Shown piece after piece: positions 1-9,600 of a DNA stretch of 64,000 nucleotides. This DNA is from Sva-07 sp031398325 (lineage in GTDB: Bacteria > Actinomycetota > Acidimicrobiia > Acidimicrobiales > Ilumatobacteraceae), in assembly GCA_031398325.1 (NCBI GenBank), contig JANNNB010000323.1:20934-84933 (forward strand). The letters are read 5' to 3'. Every line of letters begins with the position of its first letter. Position 1 is the first letter of the stretch. The translations under genes were made by a program, and so were the position numbers. The notes beneath the pieces were generated by a model. That model worked only from the letters and a program-made list of their open reading frames with translations. It was not told the DNA's origin and did no database searches.

Positions 1-602
1 CCGTGACGAGTGCCAGCCCGACGCCGGCGTCGGTGCCGCTGACCGTCAGTGCGCAGACGATCAACGTGACGTTCAACGTCCAGTCCGCAGTCCCGAGCGG
101 TCCCGTCACGATCAGCTTCAACGGAGATTCGGACACGGTCACACCGGTCACGGCGAACGTCGCCGTGCCGACCAAGACGTTCACGATGCTCGAAACCCAG
201 ACCGCGCTCCCGTACACCGTCAGCGGAAACGGCTATCTGCTTCCTCCTGCCGGCAGCATCTCGCCGGCCAGCCGCTCCGCGATCGTCCAGCCCGTCACCG
301 TCGTCACCCGTCCTTCGATCACCGGCACGGTGGCGACCGCCGGCAACCCGACGGTCAACAACGCGACGGTGCGCGTCTGTCCGGCGAGTGCGACTGCGAT
401 CTGTGCCTCTGGGCCGAGCGCCAACACGGGCGGGGGGAACACCGGCGTGTTCACCATCCCCGACCTGATCACACCGGCAACGACCTACCGCCTCTGGGCC
501 GTCGGTCCCGGCGGGGGCACACCGCCCACCGGCTTCGTCACCTTGACCGTGGCCGCAGACCGCAGCTACACCCTGTCGAACTCGACCATCACCATCAGTT
601 AG
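1..602 (+). CDS. C-terminal part of Ig-like/carboxypeptidase-regulatory-like protein (partial)
   Basis: The frame is open from the left edge to the TAG at 600-602, so the gene starts outside the window; the GTG at 3 is just an internal valine. The visible ~200 residues are Thr/Val/Pro-rich beta-sandwich-like sequence. The last ~100 residues (RPSITGTV..., ending in a TYRLWAVGPGG-like strand) resemble carboxypeptidase-regulatory-like Ig folds. It converges on the eCIS operon with a 46-bp gap. Some eCIS cap proteins (DUF4255/Pvc16) carry such C-terminal Ig domains, so this could be that cap protein, but the diagnostic N-terminus is not visible. It could equally be an unrelated surface protein. 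Confidence 0.6.
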   Translation, partial: VTSASPTPASVPLTVSAQTINVTFNVQSAVPSGPVTISFNGDSDTVTPVTANVAVPTKTFTMLETQTALPYTVSGNGYLLPPAGSISPASRSAIVQPVTVVTRPSITGTVATAGNPTVNNATVRVCPASATAICASGPSANTGGGNTGVFTIPDLITPATTYRLWAVGPGGGTPPTGFVTLTVAADRSYTLSNSTITIS

Positions 603-648
603 CCGTCACTGCTCGATTCGGGCCGGGAGACCCCACCATGTCGACCGG

Positions 649-1092
649 TCACATGGCGATCAGGATGATCGTGGCGACGATCACGGCGATCGCGGCGCCG
701 GCGGCGTAGCGCCACCAGGGCAGCGGGATCTCCGGCGGGGGTGGTGGTGGCGGGGGAGGTTTGCGGACCACCGGCTTGGGTTGTTCGACGACGACGACCG
801 GCTCGGGGGGCTTGGGGTCGAGGTCGGCGCGGCAGCGAAGGCAGTTCTTCTCCGTGATCGGGTTCAGTTCCCCACAGTCCGGGCAGACCTTGCTGCCGAC
901 GCGCTGGCGTCCGCCCGCACCGGGTAGACGACGCAAGGTGGCGTCGCTGTTGGCACCAGGTTTGGTGACGGCGAGCGCGGATGACACCCAGAACAACGGG
1001 TAGTCACAGTGCTGGCAGAACTCGTCCGACGATCGTCGGATCGCCGGAAGTTCGGCGCGCGTCCCGCATTCGGGGCAGACGATCTCAGGCAC
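649..1092 (-). CDS. Double zinc-ribbon protein with proline-rich linker and C-terminal membrane helix
   Basis: 147 aa from a GTG at 1092 that overlaps the end of the preceding tail-protein gene by 8 nt, the same coupling seen elsewhere in the operon; a start further upstream would run deep into that gene. Two four-Cys motifs are visible (C6-x2-C9/C26-x2-C29 and C70-x2-C73/C84-x2-C87). They are followed by a Pro-rich linker with nine consecutive prolines (about 112-120) and one C-terminal hydrophobic helix (about 128-146). There is no signal peptide, so a tail-anchored protein with cytoplasmic zinc ribbons is expected. It is the last gene of the eCIS operon. A role in tethering or docking the particle at the membrane is inference; no function is established by the sequence. 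Confidence 0.75.
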   Translation of the reverse strand: MPEIVCPECGTRAELPAIRRSSDEFCQHCDYPLFWVSSALAVTKPGANSDATLRRLPGAGGRQRVGSKVCPDCGELNPITEKNCLRCRADLDPKPPEPVVVVEQPKPVVRKPPPPPPPPPEIPLPWWRYAAGAAIAVIVATIILIAM

Positions 1093-1795
1093 CGTTCTCC
1101 TCAGTGGATGTCTCGGTCGATTCTGGCCGTGTCGCAGGCGGCGTGATCCGACCATCCGGATCGGCCGGCCGCGGCTGATGGTCTGGCGCTGTCGGCCCTT
1201 TCGACGCGGCGGTGGCAGAGGCGATGCGCGCCCCGGCGGCGACCGGGCGTTGACCGGTGCGTGCGGCTCGGGCCTCGGGTGTCGGCCAGATGTGCTCGCC
1301 CCCGACCCACAGGTCGAACGTCGCGTTGGCCGGGATCTCCTGGCGGATGATCCGGATCAGGTCGTCGATGCTGCCCCAGCCCGCCGACTCCATGTCGAGA
1401 CGGATGTGCGGCGGAGCATGCGGTGCCTCTCCCTCGGGGAAGATGCCGCCCGAGTCACGTACCTCGACGGCGCCGCCGTTGCTCAACAGCCGCAGCAGCC
1501 GGCGCAGACCGCGCTTGGTGCCGCGCCACTGGATGATCTGCGCGTACTCGAGCACGATCGCTCGTTGGACACGATCGTCCATCGAGGAATCGACCCAGTT
1601 CACGCCGATCCACTCGGCCATTTCGCGAACCATCGGCGTCGGCGCGACGTTCGCGTCGACCATGTACGGCAGCGTGTCGATCTGGTGGACCACGGTGTCG
1701 GCGAGGTTCTGGAAGATCGACACGAACCGGAACAGGAAGTCGTCTTCGGCCATTCCCACCGGGAGCTGGTGGGTCAGCCAGTCGTCGCGCCTCAT
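1085..1795 (-). CDS. Phage tail protein I-like baseplate protein (eCIS)
   Basis: 236 aa. The N-terminal ~170 residues match the tail-protein-I type domain of eCIS and P2-like baseplates: a helical start with FRFVSIFQNLADTV, then a MAEWIGVNWVD segment and an RGLRRLLRLL helix, ending in FDLWVG. In contractile systems this protein is part of the baseplate wedge beside the J protein. The last ~65 residues are low-complexity, Arg/Pro/Ala-rich and probably disordered. It overlaps the baseplate J gene by 4 nt (ATGA-type) and the zinc-ribbon gene by 8 nt, so translation is likely coupled. Confidence 0.85.
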   Translation of the reverse strand: MRRDDWLTHQLPVGMAEDDFLFRFVSIFQNLADTVVHQIDTLPYMVDANVAPTPMVREMAEWIGVNWVDSSMDDRVQRAIVLEYAQIIQWRGTKRGLRRLLRLLSNGGAVEVRDSGGIFPEGEAPHAPPHIRLDMESAGWGSIDDLIRIIRQEIPANATFDLWVGGEHIWPTPEARAARTGQRPVAAGARIASATAASKGPTAPDHQPRPADPDGRITPPATRPESTETSTEENGA

Positions 1796-3756
1796 CGCAC
1801 GATCACCTGGTGGTTGGACGACAGGAAAAGCGAGTCGTCGCCGAGCTTCACGAGTTCCTTGCCGAAGCCCATCCGTTTGTGGTTCCGCAGGTCGTACTCG
1901 AAGAACAGCACTTCGTCGACCCGCTCGACGCCCTCCACGGCTTCGAGCAACTGGAAGACGAGCGCCGAGTTGAGGTCGGCGTCGAACGCCCAGCCGGACC
2001 CTTCCGGACCACCGATCAACGGGTTGATGTAGTCGTAGAGGGCGCGGCGGGCACGATCCTGGACCAGCGATGGGGGCCGGCCCGGACGTGGGTGGATGAG
2101 GGCGGCGACGGTGACACCCTGGTAGAACGGCGTCCCGATCTCGATGCGGCTCCCCAGGATCCGACGATCGTCGAGGTGTTCACCGATCTTGGCGATCATG
2201 TCGTCGGGCAGGGCGAAGTGGTCGAGTTGGAGCGTCTCGGCGGGCTCCTGGATCGCCGGCACGACGAGCAGTCGCACGGGGCCGCCGGCCTCGCGAGGGG
2301 GCAGGCAACGAACACGACCGACCCGGCTGTCGGCTTCGGTCGTCAGCCGCTCGAAGTCCGACACGGTCACGGCGCGCCCACCGGCGCGAAGCGTCAGCGG
2401 GCCGCGCCGCTTCGCGTTCTCGACGGTCTCCGCATCGACGCCGCCGCTCGCAGCCCGCAGGTTGCGGACCCCTGAGACGTACGAGATCGAAGAACGCAGC
2501 CCGAGGATCGTCCCCGGTCCGACGTTGCCGACCGAGCCGCCGCCGGTTCGATACCGGGTCAGGCGCAACTGGGCGCCCTCCTTGGGGATCGCGCCGTGCT
2601 GGTGCATCGAGCCGTCGGGGTAGCGGATGAGCGGCCCGAACCGGATCTCACCGGTGGACGAACTCCACACGAAGTGCTTGTCGTTCCGATCCGAATCGAT
2701 GAACGTCGGGACCTCCGTCCAGTCCTCGACCTCGTCGCCCGACACCAGCTGGAGCGTTTCGCCGTCGTCTCGTGGCAGCACCGGCGACCGGGCGGTCTGG
2801 AACACTTGGTCGGGCTTGCCGGTGCTGCGGCCGAGGATCTCGGTGTCGATCAACTCGCTGTGTTCGGCGATCACCGTGCCCCCGAGTGTGGTCACCCGCA
2901 CGCCACTGAGGCGCGGGCTGGTCCGGTAGGCGGGCCGATCGGGTCCGGCGGGCAGCAGGCGGGCACGGACCCAGAACGCTCGTACCGCACCGAGCGTGAG
3001 GGGCTCGTGCGCATCCGGGATCACGAGCACGATCTGGCCGTCGCGGTTGAGGCCACCGGTCGTGTCGGCGATCTCCCCGTTCCCGTCGAGATCGGGGATC
3101 TCGGCCGCGGCCCATCCCTCGCCCTGCCACACCTCCCAGACGAGCGGCGGGCGGTGGGGGACGACCCCGATGCCCTCGACCGACGCCCGCACGTTCAGCT
3201 GGATGACGCTGCCCGCCAGGGTCTCGTCGAAGCCGAGGTAGAACGCGTCGTCGGGCCGCATCTGCTCGCGGGGGAAGATGGCGACGGGTGCGATGCCGAG
3301 CGAGAGGTCTTCCCAGACGTCGTTGTACGTACCGAGGTTGTCGCCGGTGAGCGCAGCCGTGAGCTTGGGGGAGCGGATCGTCGTATCGGCGAGCGTCGTG
3401 AACACCCGCATGTCACCCACCGTTCCGACCGTCGAGACCTGCGTGCCCATCGGTACCGTGACGGCTCGGCCCTCGCCCGTCGCGCACCAGAAGGTGACCG
3501 CCGCACGAGCGGCCGACGCCGGGTACTGTTCGAAGCCGAGCAGGTTGAGCATCCGAGTGTAGAAGACGTCAGGCACCTGGTTGAGCCGGAACAACATCGA
3601 CTCCGTCATCCACGCGAAGAGCTCGATGAGTGCGACGCCGGGGTCGCTCAGGTTGTGGTTGGTCCACTCGGGGCACAACTGCGGGATGAGTCGCTTGGCC
3701 TCGTCGACGATGTCCTGGAACCGTCGATCGTCCAGGTTGGTGACCGGCAGACTCAT
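1792..3756 (-). CDS. Baseplate J-like protein (eCIS wedge component)
   Basis: 654 aa. The N-terminus (DDRRFQDIVDEAKRLIPQLCPEW, LIELFAWMTESMLFRLNQVPD) is typical of putative baseplate assembly proteins of the J/gp6 family found in eCIS loci. A central beta-rich region and a C-terminal J-like domain (GGVDAETVENAKRR..., ADSRVGRVRCLPP) follow. In related particles it forms the wedge ring joining the spike hub to the sheath. It overlaps gp25 upstream by 4 nt and the tail-I gene downstream by 4 nt. Length and gene order agree with Afp11-type proteins. Confidence 0.9.
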   Translation of the reverse strand: MSLPVTNLDDRRFQDIVDEAKRLIPQLCPEWTNHNLSDPGVALIELFAWMTESMLFRLNQVPDVFYTRMLNLLGFEQYPASAARAAVTFWCATGEGRAVTVPMGTQVSTVGTVGDMRVFTTLADTTIRSPKLTAALTGDNLGTYNDVWEDLSLGIAPVAIFPREQMRPDDAFYLGFDETLAGSVIQLNVRASVEGIGVVPHRPPLVWEVWQGEGWAAAEIPDLDGNGEIADTTGGLNRDGQIVLVIPDAHEPLTLGAVRAFWVRARLLPAGPDRPAYRTSPRLSGVRVTTLGGTVIAEHSELIDTEILGRSTGKPDQVFQTARSPVLPRDDGETLQLVSGDEVEDWTEVPTFIDSDRNDKHFVWSSSTGEIRFGPLIRYPDGSMHQHGAIPKEGAQLRLTRYRTGGGSVGNVGPGTILGLRSSISYVSGVRNLRAASGGVDAETVENAKRRGPLTLRAGGRAVTVSDFERLTTEADSRVGRVRCLPPREAGGPVRLLVVPAIQEPAETLQLDHFALPDDMIAKIGEHLDDRRILGSRIEIGTPFYQGVTVAALIHPRPGRPPSLVQDRARRALYDYINPLIGGPEGSGWAFDADLNSALVFQLLEAVEGVERVDEVLFFEYDLRNHKRMGFGKELVKLGDDSLFLSSNHQVIVR

Positions 3757-4163
3757 GTCTCGTCCTCTCGGGGGATGACGTAGAAGGGATACACCAGGTT
3801 GCGACGGTCGTTGGTCGACCGCACCCGGTAGTCGAGCTGGATGAGCACCGCGCCGATGGATCCGGGGTCGGGCACGATGTTCAGCGTCTCGAGCGTGACC
3901 CGGGGCTCCCAGCGGGAGATCGCCTCGCGAACGGCCTCGCCCATGAGGCCGATCGTGTTGGCGTTGATCGGCTCGAACAACAACTCCCAGATCCGGCAGC
4001 CGAAGAACGGTCGCATCACGCGTTCGCCCGGTGCGGTCGTCAGGATCATCCGAATCGACGAGTCGATGTCGGACGCTCCCGAGGTCATGGCGATCGCGCC
4101 CGACTGGTCGACGCGCAACGGGAACGACACGCCCCGTCCGATGAACTCCGATGCGTCCGACAT
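3753..4163 (-). CDS. GpW/gp25 family baseplate protein (eCIS)
   Basis: 136 aa with the gp25 signature: a GRGVSFPLRVDQ opening, SIRMILTTAPGERVMRPFFGC with the conserved E-R-x-M-x-P-x-F-G core, then FEPIN and AIxRWEPR. gp25-like proteins sit at the sheath-baseplate junction and trigger sheath assembly and contraction. Its ATG overlaps the spike-gene stop by 1 nt and its 3' end overlaps baseplate J by 4 nt. This is a high-confidence core eCIS gene. Confidence 0.93.
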   Translation of the reverse strand: MSDASEFIGRGVSFPLRVDQSGAIAMTSGASDIDSSIRMILTTAPGERVMRPFFGCRIWELLFEPINANTIGLMGEAVREAISRWEPRVTLETLNIVPDPGSIGAVLIQLDYRVRSTNDRRNLVYPFYVIPREDET

Positions 4164-5977
4164 CAGTTGATCATCACCATCGAGCCCTTGACGTTGGTCA
4201 GCGCGGGCGAACCGTCGACGTCGACGCCGCCGGTGCCCTTGATCGACACCTTGGCGTTCGCCTTGGCGTCGATGCCCGCTTTGGCATCGATCTTCACATC
4301 GGTGCCCTTGAGCGTCACCGCTTGCTGCGCTTCGAGGGTGATGTTCTTGCCCTTGATCGTGATGTCGCCGCCGGCGGCGATCTCGATCGATCCTGTCGAC
4401 GTCTTCACCGTGAGCGGCTTGTCCTCCGTGGTGAGCAGGTCGATCTTCTCGCCGCTGATCACCAGCGTCGCTCGACTGTCGGCGAGCGCGAGCTCGATGG
4501 AGTCCTCGCCGTTGCCGCCGCCGTCGACGAAGGAGAGGAAGTGGCCCTTGCGGGTGGTGAACGAACGCGTCATCACCGACGACCCACTGAGCACGTTCGT
4601 CGGTGGTGTGGGCGGCGTGTCCCTGCCGTTCCAGAGACCACCGAGCACGTAGGGCCGGCGGATGTCGCCGTTCTCGAAGCCGACCAACACCTCGTCGTCG
4701 ATCTCGGGCATGACGTGCAGCCCTCGCGCCAGGCCTGCTCCCGGTGCCACCACTCGGGCCCAGGCCGATTCGTCCTGATCGCTCAGGTAGGGGAAGCGCA
4801 CCTTGACGCGGCCGAAGGATCCGTCCTGTGCGTCCTTGTCGTCGTTGTTGGTGACGATGCCGACCGTCAGACCGTCAGCGAGCCGTGCGCCGTGGCCGGC
4901 ACCCCCGCCACCGCCCAACAGCCCGGCGATCGACTCGTCGTCGGACCCGCCGGCGACGAAGCGGGTGACGAACGGCTGGCCGTCGCCGAAGATGTGCTCC
5001 GACTCCGTGATGTAGTACTTGCCGTTCCACTTGGTGTTGACGTTCGTGACGTCGACGATGGCGCCAGGACGAACGGCGACGGCAAGGTCACACTCGCCGC
5101 GAGCGCTCACGAGGGTGGCGCCCATCCGGGCGGCGATGCCGGTCGCGGCAGCTGAGGCTGTATCGGCATCGACGACGACGCGGCGCGGCCACGAGGTCGC
5201 CTCGCCCACCGGGGTGCCGCCGCTCGAGGTGATCGACGGGGTCGACGGCGCGCCGGCGTTGACCCCGTTGGCGGTCGCCAGGACCGCCTGCTTGGTCTTG
5301 GGGTCCCATCCCCGCACCTTCACGGTCTTGGTCCGATCCATGGCGCTGAAGCGGGCCTGGAAGCGTCGCAGCACGTAGCCGTTGCCGCCCAACGTGGCCG
5401 TGGCCGCTCCGGAGTCGGCACGGCGCTTGACGATGAGCTTGGTGCCGCTCATCCACCACTCGAAACCCTCGTTGTGGACGAGTTCGCTGATGAAGCGGTG
5501 TGCCGTTCCGTGCTGCTGGACGAAGGGCATCCTGGTCTGCCCGAATCCGGAACCGATCTCGACCGTCAGCCCGGCGGCTCCTGCTATCTGGCGCACGATG
5601 TCGGCGGAGCTCATGTCGAGGTACGACTTGACGACCGTGGCCTGTGCGAGCTTGTGCGACTTGTCGTACGCGTCGACGACGAGCTCGGCGCGGTTGGCTC
5701 GCCAGTCGAGCCCGACACTGACGATGACCCCCGAGAACACCTCGACCTTGTCGGTGCCGCGCCCGGCGGCGCTCGGCCCCCAGTCGGGGGCCTTGACCGT
5801 CAGGTCGGCACCGACCGTGAACTTCGTGACCGCGTCCTCGGCCTTGTCGAGACGGAGGCTGGCATGCGCAGCCGCTCCGATGGTCTGGCTGATCGCAAGG
5901 TGCGTCAGGTAGGTGGTGTCCGCCTCGGCGCCGTTCAGCAGTACCGACGGCGTGTCGACGGTGGTGCGCGTCGGCAT
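4163..5977 (-). CDS. VgrG-like spike protein (eCIS, Afp8-type)
   Basis: 604 aa from the ATG at 5977, which overlaps the LysM gene stop by 1 nt. The N-terminal ~330 residues resemble the gp27/late-control-D-like hub (NRAELVVDAYDKSHKL, FVQQHGTAHRFISELVHNEGFEWW). A gp5-type OB-fold segment follows (GIVTNNDDKDAQDGSFGRVK..., PEIDDEVLVGFENGD). The C-terminal ~130 residues are a repetitive beta-helix with alternating polar/hydrophobic residues (SIEIAAGGDITIKGKNITL), typical of the needle. The protein forms the puncturing spike at the particle base. A separate PAAR-like tip is encoded at the head of the operon. Confidence 0.92.
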   Translation of the reverse strand: MPTRTTVDTPSVLLNGAEADTTYLTHLAISQTIGAAAHASLRLDKAEDAVTKFTVGADLTVKAPDWGPSAAGRGTDKVEVFSGVIVSVGLDWRANRAELVVDAYDKSHKLAQATVVKSYLDMSSADIVRQIAGAAGLTVEIGSGFGQTRMPFVQQHGTAHRFISELVHNEGFEWWMSGTKLIVKRRADSGAATATLGGNGYVLRRFQARFSAMDRTKTVKVRGWDPKTKQAVLATANGVNAGAPSTPSITSSGGTPVGEATSWPRRVVVDADTASAAATGIAARMGATLVSARGECDLAVAVRPGAIVDVTNVNTKWNGKYYITESEHIFGDGQPFVTRFVAGGSDDESIAGLLGGGGGAGHGARLADGLTVGIVTNNDDKDAQDGSFGRVKVRFPYLSDQDESAWARVVAPGAGLARGLHVMPEIDDEVLVGFENGDIRRPYVLGGLWNGRDTPPTPPTNVLSGSSVMTRSFTTRKGHFLSFVDGGGNGEDSIELALADSRATLVISGEKIDLLTTEDKPLTVKTSTGSIEIAAGGDITIKGKNITLEAQQAVTLKGTDVKIDAKAGIDAKANAKVSIKGTGGVDVDGSPALTNVKGSMVMIN

Positions 5978-6639
5978 CAGGCGCTTCGCTCGGGGATCGA
6001 GAGCAGTCGGCCGGGTGAGAGGTCGAGCGGGTCGGCGATGCCGTTGATGCTCGCGATGTCGCGCCACTTGGTCGAGTCGCCGTAGTAGCGGGCGGCGATG
6101 CGATCGAGCGTGTCGCCGACCTGGACCTGATGGGTACGGCGCGGCTTCGGGGTCCCCGACGTGGGGTTCTGAGCTCCCCAGTTGTCATCGGGCTCGAACT
6201 GGGTGAGCGACAGTTCGACGTTCGCCCGCAGTGGGGTCCCCTCAGCCGAGAAATAGGTGAAGGTGACGTTCGTACTGTTGATGACCGCCCGGAACGAGTG
6301 CACATGGGTGCCCCAGTGGAACTTCACCCACGGAGGACGTCCGTTGCTCTCGGCCTCGTCATAGCCGGGGAGCTCGGGATCGACCTTCATGAGGCCGAGC
6401 AACTTGTTCGTGTACTCGGTCACGGTCGTCCCCGTCGACGTGGTGTCGAAGACGAGACTCAGGTTGAACGTGCCGCCTCCTCCTCCGGCGAACCGGAGGC
6501 TCGGAGTGTCCTTACCGGGCTCGGAGGAGCCGTTCCAGCTGTTCTGCGTGGAGAAAGCGAACGTCGTGGGGTTGAACATGCAGTCGATGCGGGCACCGGT
6601 CTCGACCTCGAGATATGCGTGTTGCAGCTGATTCGACAC
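5977..6639 (-). CDS. LysM-containing tube-initiator protein (eCIS, Afp7-type)
   Basis: 220 aa. The N-terminal ~160 residues resemble the CIS tube-type adaptor fold (LEVETGARIDCMFNPTTFAF, VKFHWGTHVHSFRAVI). A LysM domain occupies about residues 168-218 (QVQVGDTLDRIAARYYGDS, ending LLSIPE). Such proteins connect the inner tube to the VgrG hub; the LysM here is structural rather than a secreted cell-wall-binding module, since no signal peptide is present. It lies 1 nt downstream of the DUF4157 gene and overlaps the spike gene by 1 nt. Confidence 0.92.
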   Translation of the reverse strand: MSNQLQHAYLEVETGARIDCMFNPTTFAFSTQNSWNGSSEPGKDTPSLRFAGGGGGTFNLSLVFDTTSTGTTVTEYTNKLLGLMKVDPELPGYDEAESNGRPPWVKFHWGTHVHSFRAVINSTNVTFTYFSAEGTPLRANVELSLTQFEPDDNWGAQNPTSGTPKPRRTHQVQVGDTLDRIAARYYGDSTKWRDIASINGIADPLDLSPGRLLSIPERSA

Positions 6640-6640
6640 G

Positions 6641-9600
6641 TCAGATTCCTCCCCACATTCGTCCGCCTCGGCGTTCGAGGTCGGTCACCAACCGGTCACC
6701 GAGCAGTCGCACGATGGCGTCGGCGTGCTTCTCGAGCTGTTCGGCGAACCACTCCTTCGCCTCGGTCGAGTCGGGATCGAACGGCGCCTTCTGCGTCGCT
6801 TGCGCCGAGGAATCGGCGGTGTACTCCTGACGGTGCGATCCGCTCTGCGGACTCGACGCGGGCCGTTCCGCTGTTGGCGTCGCCGGCTGCCACGCGCGGC
6901 GGATCACGTCGTTCGACGGCGAGCGCGAGGTGGCCCCCCTGCTCGGTGACGGCGTGGTCCCGGTGATGGACGCGGCCAGCGATTCGGCGCTGATGGTGCC
7001 CGGCGACGACGTCGTGCCCGCCCGGGCGGGTGACCGCCGAATGGTGTCGGATGAACCGCCAGCGGCGCTTCGGCGGGCGACGGAACCCGGTGCACCCAAG
7101 ATCGACGACGTCGGGGCGAGGGGGGAGCGCGCCATCACCTTTGCCGTCGCCTCCGCCTGACGTTCTTCGGGGCTGTCGACGACGTCATCGAAGAAGCGGG
7201 CGACCGGCGACGGGTTGGCGACGTGGGTCAACTCGTGGGCGAGCACGTGGTTCATCCGTACCGCAGTGGTGGCGGCAGGATCGAGATGGATCGTGTCGCC
7301 CGTGGTGGCCGCGACCTTGCCGACCGAGCGCAACGCCCGTCGCGTCGCGGCGTCGGTCGACAGCATCACCTTGCGGCCGCCGGTGATCTGGTCGGCCAGC
7401 GGCTGGAACTGCGTCGGCAACGGTGCCGGCCTGCTCCTGATCGAACGCGACAGCTCGGACATGAAGCGGGCGGCGAGGTCGTCGTCGTCCCGGGTCCCGG
7501 CGCTGGTGTCGGTGGTGTCCGTGGTGTCGCCCTGGCGGTCCGCGGTCCGCTGGACGGACCCGTTCCGACTGCGCCTCGACGCCATCGTCCCGAGCAGTGC
7601 CGTCGACGTCGATGTGGCGCGATCGGTGATGGGGTCGATCAGGGTCGGCGTGGTGGCAACGCCCGGAGGTGCCGGCGCCTTCGGCCGCGTCCGGGTCACC
7701 CGATCGGTGATCGGGTCGGTCGCGTTCGGCGTGGCGACGACGGTCGACGAGTTGACGACCGTCGACGTCGCCAGCGCCTTCCCTCGCGTGGGGTGCGGCT
7801 GCGTCACGGAAGCCCGGTCGGCGATTCGCTCCGCCGCGACCGCTGCCCGTTCGTCCGCTACGCCACGACTGGGGAGCGACGGGTCTACGGGTGTTCGTCG
7901 GACCACGGCACCGAGTGCCCCGGTGCCGCTGGCCACGAGCGACCAGTCGTTGGTGAGATGTCTGACCCGCTTCCGGCGACTTGCGTGGTGTGGGTTCTCT
8001 CCCGCATCGATGGTCTCGCCTGCGCGGGTGTCGCCTGCCGAGAATGCGAACCGGTCCCCGGTGGACCGCGATGTGTCGGCCCATGCTCGAACGGGGGGCG
8101 GAGCGACCGAGGCCCGGGCGATGTCGTGGTTCGGCACCGTCGCGTTGGCGACGTCTCCATGATGGACCTGCTCCACGGGATCGGCCGCGTCGACCGGTCG
8201 TCGCGCCCGCTGATCGGGACGGGGGGCAGCGAGGCCGGCGTCCGGTCGATGCGTCCGCGACATCGCTCGCGGGATCGTGAGCCGCCGGATCAAGGTCTCG
8301 TGGTCGTGGACCGCAGCGGGCAACGACGGGATACGCCGCAGATGGCGAGGGGCACGGACCACGGCGGTCACTGGAGCCGCCTGCGGGGGAGGGGCATCGT
8401 GGGCGGACGGGCTGCCGGTCGGCTCCGCCACCTCGGCGTTCGTCCGGTTCGACGAGGTGTTCCTGCTGCCTGGCTTCTGCGCGTCGACCAATTCAGCAGC
8501 GGTGCGGACGTCGTCGCTCGCGGACACGCGACCAGCGGCGATCATCCGCTGCAGCCGCAGGTTCTGACGTGGTGCCGGTCGGTCGGTCGGTAGCGCCTCC
8601 GCGGTCACGTGGTCGACGAGACCACCGCCGGGCAACGGGGTGCGAGCAGCGAGTGGCAGGGCGTCGACCACGGAGATGGCACCGAGGTCGGGCACCTGTG
8701 CCATCGTGGCGGCGAGCCGATGCTCGATGTCGAGGCTGGCGCCGCGGCCATCGCCGTTCGAGCCCCGCGCATCAATCGCGTCAGGGGCGCCGGCTTGCAC
8801 CGCGATGCCCGTCGACCGGCCACCGTTCGCGAGCGGGGTCGGGGAGCCCGGGTCTGGCCTGCGGGAGTTCCGACCGGTATCCGCCTGCGGCTGGACCGCC
8901 GGGGGCGTCGTGTCAACGGCCCGCCTGCTCGGTGCGGTCTGCCCGCTCTGCCCGGTCGGTGCGGTGTGCCCGATCGGTGGGGTCTGCCCGATCGGACGCG
9001 GCGAACGAGGTGAGCGTGGCGTGTTGCTGCGCGGCGGTGCCGTGTCCGTGCGTACCGGCGGTCGCGCGCTCGCGCTGCCCGGATCGCGGGGTGCGATGAG
9101 GCCGTGCTCTTCGAGACGGCGACGAAGCGACGTGGCGTCGCTCTGCTCGAACGTCGTTCGCGAGGAGCGCTGCTGCGTTGCCGGCCTCGGATCGGGCTGC
9201 GTCGAACCGACCTGACCAGGCACGACGAGACTCGGGGCCGCCGTTGGGGCTGTGCGCGACCCCTTTCGGCGCGCCACCTGATCGGCGCTGACACGCTCGG
9301 GTCGAACGCGACGGCCGAGTTCGCCCGGACCGGTCTCGCTTCCTGCCGACGTGTCGCCGCGCCGATTCTCGGCTGCGTTCCGATTCCACGTTCCATCGGC
9401 TGGTTGGTCAACCGGTGCATCGTCGGTCGAATCGGCTCCGGCGATCACGTCCGCTCGTCGCGTCACACGCGTGTCGGAGCGTTGCGGCGGCGACGACGAC
9501 TTGGCAGCCTGAGGTGCCGTCTGTCCGGTGATGGCGGCGATGGCTTCGGTGTCACCCTGGAGATCGTTGGGTGTGAGGCCAGCGGCGAACACGCGACGCA

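Noticed and set aside
2596..3783. 395-codon plus-strand frame over baseplate J
   Set aside because: Antisense shadow of a conserved gene; no domain.
4151..5155. 334-codon plus-strand frame over the spike gene
   Set aside because: Antisense shadow; Asp/Val/Arg-rich with no motif.
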